Shown here: piece by piece, positions 31,190 to 33,242 of the stretch | Layout: the number at the start of each line of letters is the position of its first letter | How positions within the stretch are numbered: position 1 is the stretch's first letter | Origin: Bacteroidales bacterium | GTDB taxonomy: Bacteria; Bacteroidota; Bacteroidia; Bacteroidales; UBA932 | Length of the DNA: 33,242 bases | NCBI GenBank assembly: GCA_024689525.1 | Contig: JAILDI010000190.1 | Span: 1 to 33,242, forward strand | Reading direction: 5' to 3' | The notes under the pieces: model-generated | Seen by the model: only the letters and a program-made list of their open reading frames with translations | What the model was told of the DNA's origin: nothing | Database searches by the model: none | Translations under genes and position numbers: made by a program

Positions 31190-32018
31190 CGACTATCTTG
31201 AGGTGAGCCTCCGCCTGGAGCCGTTCAGCGAGGAAATGGCGGAAATCCTGTGCGCGGAACTCTCCGAGCTTCCGTATGATTCCTTTTTGACGGAAGAACC
31301 GTTCCTTAAGGCATATATTCCGCGTGAGTCTTATAATGCGCAGGCCTTGAAGGCCGTTTTGAGCGGGTATGACTGCGTGGCCGGCTTTGATGTTGCGTTG
31401 ATGCCTTCCCGCAACTGGAACCGGAGTTGGGAGGAAGGGTTTAAGCCGATAGTGGTCGATGGAGTAGTGACCATCAAGGCGCCGCTCAATGGTGACGTCC
31501 CCCGCACGCGATATAATATATGGATAGACCCGCAGATGGCGTTCGGAACGGGTTCGCATCATACTACATATATGATGATACAGCGGATGCTGGGGCTTGG
31601 CCTTAAGGGCTTGTCGGTGCTGGATATGGGCTGCGGAACGGCCATCCTGGCCATCCTGGCAGCCAAGATGGGTGCGCGCAAGGTGTTCGCCGTGGACATC
31701 GACGCAGTGGCCGCCCGCTCCGCCTGGGGCAACGCCCGCTGGAACCGCGTGGGCACCCGCGTGGAAACCGCCTGCGGCGACGCCTCCCTTCTTCAGATGG
31801 GGGCATACGACGTAATACTTGCGAACATCCATCGCAACATCCTCCTGGACGATATGCCCACCTATGTGCGCTCCCTCCGTCGGGGTGGTCATCTCCTTAT
31901 GAGCGGCTTCTACGAGGCCGATGAGCCTGCACTGATGGAGCGCGCCCTCTCCCTGGGCCTGTCTTTTGTGGGCACTTCCCGCCGCGAAGGATGGTCGTGT
32001 ATGGAATTCGCAAAATAA
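31176..32018 (+). CDS. prmA: Ribosomal protein L11 methyltransferase
   Basis: This 280-residue SAM-dependent enzyme trimethylates ribosomal protein uL11. Diagnostic segments are NWNRSWEEGFKPI (around 80-92), DPQMAFGTGSHHTTYMM (around 117-133), the SAM-binding VLDMGCGTAILAILAA (around 148-163) and ANIHRNIL, the family form of the NPPY-like motif. Length is typical. Translation begins inside the AsmA-like gene, in another frame, with 14 bp of overlap, so expression is coupled. A tRNA-Leu with its own -7 box follows just after the stop. Confidence 0.95.
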   Translation: MFSSDDYLEVSLRLEPFSEEMAEILCAELSELPYDSFLTEEPFLKAYIPRESYNAQALKAVLSGYDCVAGFDVALMPSRNWNRSWEEGFKPIVVDGVVTIKAPLNGDVPRTRYNIWIDPQMAFGTGSHHTTYMMIQRMLGLGLKGLSVLDMGCGTAILAILAAKMGARKVFAVDIDAVAARSAWGNARWNRVGTRVETACGDASLLQMGAYDVILANIHRNILLDDMPTYVRSLRRGGHLLMSGFYEADEPALMERALSLGLSFVGTSRREGWSCMEFAK

Positions 32019-32022
32019 TTCT

Positions 32023-32030
32023 TATCTTTG
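32023..32030 (+). promoter_or_regulatory. -7 box TATCTTTG for tRNA-Leu
   Basis: TATCTTTG starts five bases after the prmA stop and ends 11 nt before the tRNA. No TTTG at consensus -33 spacing is present. The short 5' leader is compatible with RNase P processing. Confidence 0.6.
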
Positions 32031-32041
32031 CAACCCAATTC

Positions 32042-32123
32042 GCGGGTGTGTTGGAATTGGTAGACAACCCAGACTTAGGATCTGGTGCCTCACGGCGTAT
32101 GGGTTCGAGTCCCTTCACCCGCA
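32042..32123 (+). tRNA. tRNA-Leu (anticodon UAG)
   Basis: GCGGGTG (32042-32048) pairs with CACCCGC (32116-32122), with discriminator A32123. The anticodon stem CCAGA/TCTGG encloses CTTAGGA, giving TAG. A long variable arm (TGCCTCACGGCGT region) marks a class II tRNA. CCA is not encoded. Confidence 0.95.
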
Positions 32124-32127
32124 CAAG

Positions 32128-32153
32128 CCGGCCTCTTCGAGGGCCGGTTTTTT
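32128..32153 (+). terminator. Intrinsic terminator after tRNA-Leu
   Basis: CCGGCC (32128-32133) pairs with GGCCGG (32142-32147), with a T-G pair and a 6-nt loop, then six T (32148-32153). Its T-run merges into the first TTTGACAG half-site upstream of the Fic gene. Confidence 0.88.
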
Positions 32154-32217
32154 GACAGAAATTTTGCAATCTGTCAAATTTTTGCTATTTTTGACAATTG
32201 AAAAGAAAACTGTCAAA
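32151..32217 (+). promoter_or_regulatory. Fic promoter with four alternating TTTGACA half-sites
   Basis: The core promoter is TTTG 32163-32166, 19 bp, then TATTTTTG 32186-32193. Woven into it are half-sites TTTGACAG (32151-32158), its inverse CTGTCAAA (32171-32178), TTTGACA (32190-32196) and CTGTCAAA (32210-32217). Their starts are 20, 19 and 20 bp apart, about two helical turns. One overlaps the -7 box, and the last touches the ATG. A repressor operator is the natural reading. Confidence 0.7.
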
Positions 32218-33242
32218 ATGGAAGCATACGAAAGACATACTCCTTACAACCAATTTCCGCCCCTTCCTCCTGAAACGTCATTATATCTGGATGAGGAAGT
32301 CGGGGCCAAACTGGTGCAAGCAAGCAGACGGCTGGCCGAGTTAAAAGGCTTGGCGGCCACGCTCCCCAACCAGACCATCTTCGTCAATACCATTGCCTTG
32401 CGGGAAGCAAAGGCCAGTAGTGCCATTGAGAATATATTTACCACAGACGATGAGCTCTATCGTAGACTATCCTACCAGGAAGATGACTACTTGGAGGGGC
32501 CGGCCAAGGAGATTCTACACTATAGGGAGGCTCTCTGGAAAGGTTTCCAGGACATCAAAAAAGAGAAAAACCTAAGCGTCGAAACAGTCGTTGACATCTT
32601 CCATCAAGTCAAACAGACGCACGAAGGAATTCGTCCATATCAGGCAGAAATTGTAATCAAAAAGAGAGGTTGGGGGTCCTTAATTGCGGAAACCGTCTAT
32701 ACTCCCCCTAGAGGAAAAGGAGTCGTGGAAAAAAAGATGGCCGAGTGGATTGACTTCCTGAACGACGATTCTGCCTTCCCCATTGACCCGCTCCTCAAAA
32801 TGGCAATGGCTCACTATCAGTTTGAAGCCATCCATCCATTCCGGGACGGCAACGGCAGGACAGGCCGAATCCTATGCATTATCTATTTGATTCAAAAGGG
32901 GCTCCTGGATCTGCCCATCCTCTATCTGAGCGCCTATATTCTTCAGAACAAGGATGCATACTATTATGCACTTAATAGCGTGACTGGCCTCAGGAACTGG
33001 AAGGCATGGATTCTTTATATGCTTGAAGCCGTTTCCCAGACATCGGAATACACCATTGAAAAGATAAACCGTATCCGCTCTTTGATGGAAAAGACGGAAA
33101 GACTCATCCGGGAGAACAAACTTCCACTGGCCAGACTCAACCTTTCCAAGCTGTTTGAACAGCCCTATATCCGTCCTAAGAACCTTATGTCAGATACAAT
33201 TAAGAGTGTCAATACGGCCAAAAAGTACCTTAATCAGTTGGA
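32218..33242 (+). CDS. Fic family protein (AMP-transferase type), 3' end cut by the window
   Basis: The frame is open from ATG 32218 to the window edge (341 codons seen). The Fic active-site motif HPFRDGNGRTGR is complete (H206-R217), predicting transfer of AMP, or another phosphate-containing group, to a hydroxyl of a target protein. An N-terminal helix carries the inhibitory pattern S-x-x-x-E-N (S67-E71-N72 in KASSAIENIF), so the enzyme would be auto-inhibited (class II). Residues from about 305 (LNLSKLFEQPYIRPKNLMS, VNTAKKYLNQL) look like a winged helix, so it may bind DNA and repress its own gene. No antitoxin gene is seen upstream. It lies just after a tRNA-Leu and is more A-rich in appearance than its neighbours. 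Confidence 0.92.
   Translation, partial: MEAYERHTPYNQFPPLPPETSLYLDEEVGAKLVQASRRLAELKGLAATLPNQTIFVNTIALREAKASSAIENIFTTDDELYRRLSYQEDDYLEGPAKEILHYREALWKGFQDIKKEKNLSVETVVDIFHQVKQTHEGIRPYQAEIVIKKRGWGSLIAETVYTPPRGKGVVEKKMAEWIDFLNDDSAFPIDPLLKMAMAHYQFEAIHPFRDGNGRTGRILCIIYLIQKGLLDLPILYLSAYILQNKDAYYYALNSVTGLRNWKAWILYMLEAVSQTSEYTIEKINRIRSLMEKTERLIRENKLPLARLNLSKLFEQPYIRPKNLMSDTIKSVNTAKKYLNQL

Noticed and set aside
32042..33242. tRNA-Leu as an integration site for an island beginning with the Fic gene
   Set aside because: No integrase, direct repeat of the tRNA 3' end or phage gene is visible before the window ends. It cannot be supported from this sequence.

Overview
The window looks like a chromosomal segment of an uncultured member of the Bacteroidales (phylum Bacteroidota). 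The evidence is the promoters (TTTG about 19 bp upstream of TAnnTTTG, found repeatedly), start codons without Shine-Dalgarno sequences except rpsU, and Bacteroidota-type families: DUF4837 and DUF6515 proteins, a BACON/Big_2 lipoprotein, a TPR-TM-LuxR regulator, a DUF4922-SpoIID fusion and class I fumarase. No genus can be named from sequence alone. Most of the window is housekeeping.

Layout. 1-2258 (+): the 3' end of a FISUMP-like surface protein, then a GH2 lipoprotein. 2259-3247 (-): ruvX-def. 3273-7204 (+): tightly overlapping cluster of a membrane coiled-coil protein, dxr, rseP and a DUF4837 lipoprotein. 7207-7779: mixed operon tRNA-Glu, rpsT, tRNA-Pro ending in a strong terminator. 7777-10885 (+): L,D-transpeptidase, prfB (no programmed frameshift) and a membrane-spanning TPR/LuxR regulator. 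10886-13587: a possible operator, a promoter, and a large BACON/6xBig_2/FISUMP lipoprotein whose C-terminus is paralogous to the fragment at position 1. 13659-17244 (+): fumarase, a DUF922-like/beta-rich secreted protein, and murI.

24809-17235 (-): six genes in one direction: acyl-ACP thioesterase, NUDIX hydrolase, a DUF4922-SpoIID fusion, an AmpG-like permease, the exo-muramidase NamZ, and a Ser/Thr/Gly-repeat DUF6515 protein. The middle three suggest peptidoglycan-fragment salvage. 24858-27419 (+): tRNA-Asn, a YpfJ-type metallopeptidase, a short aroE with a TTG start, and a broken locus in which the N-terminus of a metallophosphoesterase is joined to the C-terminus of an unrelated protein. 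27421-32123 (+): rpsU with an exceptional Shine-Dalgarno sequence, a giant AsmA-like protein, prmA and tRNA-Leu. 32151-33242: a Fic protein (cut by the window edge) behind a promoter threaded with four evenly spaced TTTGACA half-sites.

The observations I rate highest are the Fic operator array, the DUF4922-SpoIID/AmpG/NamZ cluster with a SpoIID domain lacking an export signal, the rpsU Shine-Dalgarno sequence, several -7 boxes only 4-9 nt from start codons (possible leaderless mRNAs), and the truncated metallophosphoesterase junction. I saw no CRISPR array, insertion sequence, phage module or complete novel defence system.
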